Part shown: piece by piece, positions 63,123 to 64,000 of the stretch | Numbering within the stretch: the stretch's first letter is position 1 | How the letters are laid out: every line of letters starts with the position of its first letter | NCBI GenBank assembly: GCA_029237695.1 | Contig: CM055265.1 | Span: forward strand, 74,782,013 to 74,846,012 | DNA: 64,000 bases | Source of the DNA: Conchocele bisecta | Lineage: Eukaryota > Mollusca > Bivalvia > Lucinida > Thyasiridae | Direction: 5' to 3' | Translations under genes and position numbers: made by a program | Notes under the pieces: generated by a model | What the model was told of the DNA's origin: nothing | The model's input: only the letters and a program-made list of their open reading frames with translations | The model's database searches: none

Positions 63123-64000
63123 CCAGCTTCAACAATAATTAAATATATATTTTAATTAGTCAATATCCAGAGCAGAATAAGTGCAGGTTATTTGAAAATA
63201 GGTCCCACAACATCCATAAGAAAAATGAAAGCAGCAGAGAATAGCAAAATGTGTGGTAACGGGTTAGTGTTTTAGGGAAAATCAATGGTGGTGGGCCACC
63301 TTAGTCTGGTCCCGGATGGTTATTGGTTTGCATCGGTAACGGGCCAGTTTGACAGTCAACCTGTGTAAGTTACCATATGAGCCTCGTCGCGAGAAAACCT
63401 GTCTTAGGGTAATTGTTGGTCAATATGACATTTTGTTATCATGAAAATGGTATTTGTATGACGAATTTAACGATTTTTAGTTGATCATGATATCTGCAAT
63501 ATTCATTAAGATATTACAGTTTATACAACAACTATGCAGGTCGTTTGAGCAAACGAGACGTCACGTAAAAGCGACGTCATGCGACGTAAATAACGTTACA
63601 GTACATACCGTTACAGATAGAGTATACGCCAACATTTACAACAGTTTGCAAGTTGACATAATCGAACTAGAAGCATGTTTGACATTGCATAATGAATGTA
63701 AAGACGGATGAGCTTGAGTCTTTTGGTAACACATTAATGTGCAAAGCGACAAAGTCAAACCGGTAAGTTCATGTACCAGCAAGTATGAACGTGCGCCGGT
63801 ACGCTGATTCGGTGTGCTGATTTCTTCTTTTTGACGTCGTGTTTATTGAGCGTTTTAACAATTTATAATTGTAGAAAACCACGGAAGTATATTGATTAAC
63901 TAATTGTTTGATTAGGTCTATAAGACCGTTTAGTTCAAGATATACAAATGGAAATACACACGCATACAGGGAGAACAATACGTTCAACATTAAATTACAT
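63123..64000. other. No gene recognised; CRE-like words near 63560
   Basis: GAGACGTCACG, GCGACGTCATG and GCGACGTAAAT lie within 35 bases at about 63557-63592, in an open stretch of 76 codons without a domain. No transposon end is seen at the right window edge. Confidence 0.35.

Overview
The window looks like nuclear DNA of a bivalve mollusc, most likely a heterodont clam or mussel. It is AT-rich and has no dense coding, operons or ribosome-binding sites. The same short repeat families recur many times: SINE-like units with GTTTAACGGCCTA heads, 150-200 bp minisatellite arrays of the kind found inside bivalve 'pearl'/Helitron-associated elements, and dozens of palindromic MITEs. The organism call rests on remembered repeat types and is an inference. 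I see no complete host protein-coding gene; a few exon-like segments are given with low confidence.

Layout. 0-3 kb: palindromic MITEs and a CRE/CCAAT-rich, promoter-like patch. 3.2-8.8 kb: three concentric pairs of terminal inverted repeats (TIRs); the innermost (4020-7515, flanked by TA) is a pogo/Tigger-type transposon with a truncated POGK-like transposase on the minus strand. 12.0-19.1 kb: a decayed Ty3/gypsy retrotransposon on the minus strand, in the order gag-like, pre-RT, RT, a 2.8 kb insertion replacing the RT C-terminus and RNase H, integrase, 3' end. 19.9-20.8 kb: a broken Tc1 transposase. 20.9-21.9 kb: two arrays of 21-bp palindromes. 22.1-25.3 kb: a degenerate foldback-like region whose left units carry a YY1-like core and whose right units carry its reverse complement. 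25.6-36.1 kb: SINE-like copies, MITEs, two minisatellite arrays, a 127-bp insertion with a clean target duplication, and a tandem duplication. 36.2-38.4 kb: a broken mariner running straight into a minisatellite. 38.8-46.2 kb: nested MITEs, a hAT-type MITE with an 8-bp target duplication, and a third 21-bp palindrome array. 46.25-49.87 kb: an 83-bp VNTR of about 44 copies. 50.5-52.9 kb: two related TIR elements with inward-facing tRNA-like sequences; one keeps the N- and C-terminal remains of a transposase without its catalytic core. 53-64 kb: more MITEs, a long TIR element (57.2-60.0 kb) with two minisatellites inside, and a pair of 0.48 kb MITE copies.

Working together. No pathway is encoded. 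The functional logic is that of mobile DNA: four DNA-transposase remnants (pogo, Tc1, mariner and a DDE family) and one LTR retrotransposon, all defective by visible lesions, together with many non-autonomous elements that depend on transposases encoded elsewhere. The least expected features are the repeated use of 21-bp palindromic tandem arrays with unrelated sequences, tRNA-like pol III promoters facing inward from both ends of DNA transposons, and matched changes in the two ends of a TIR family. All coordinates of repeat borders were read by eye and may be off by a few bases.
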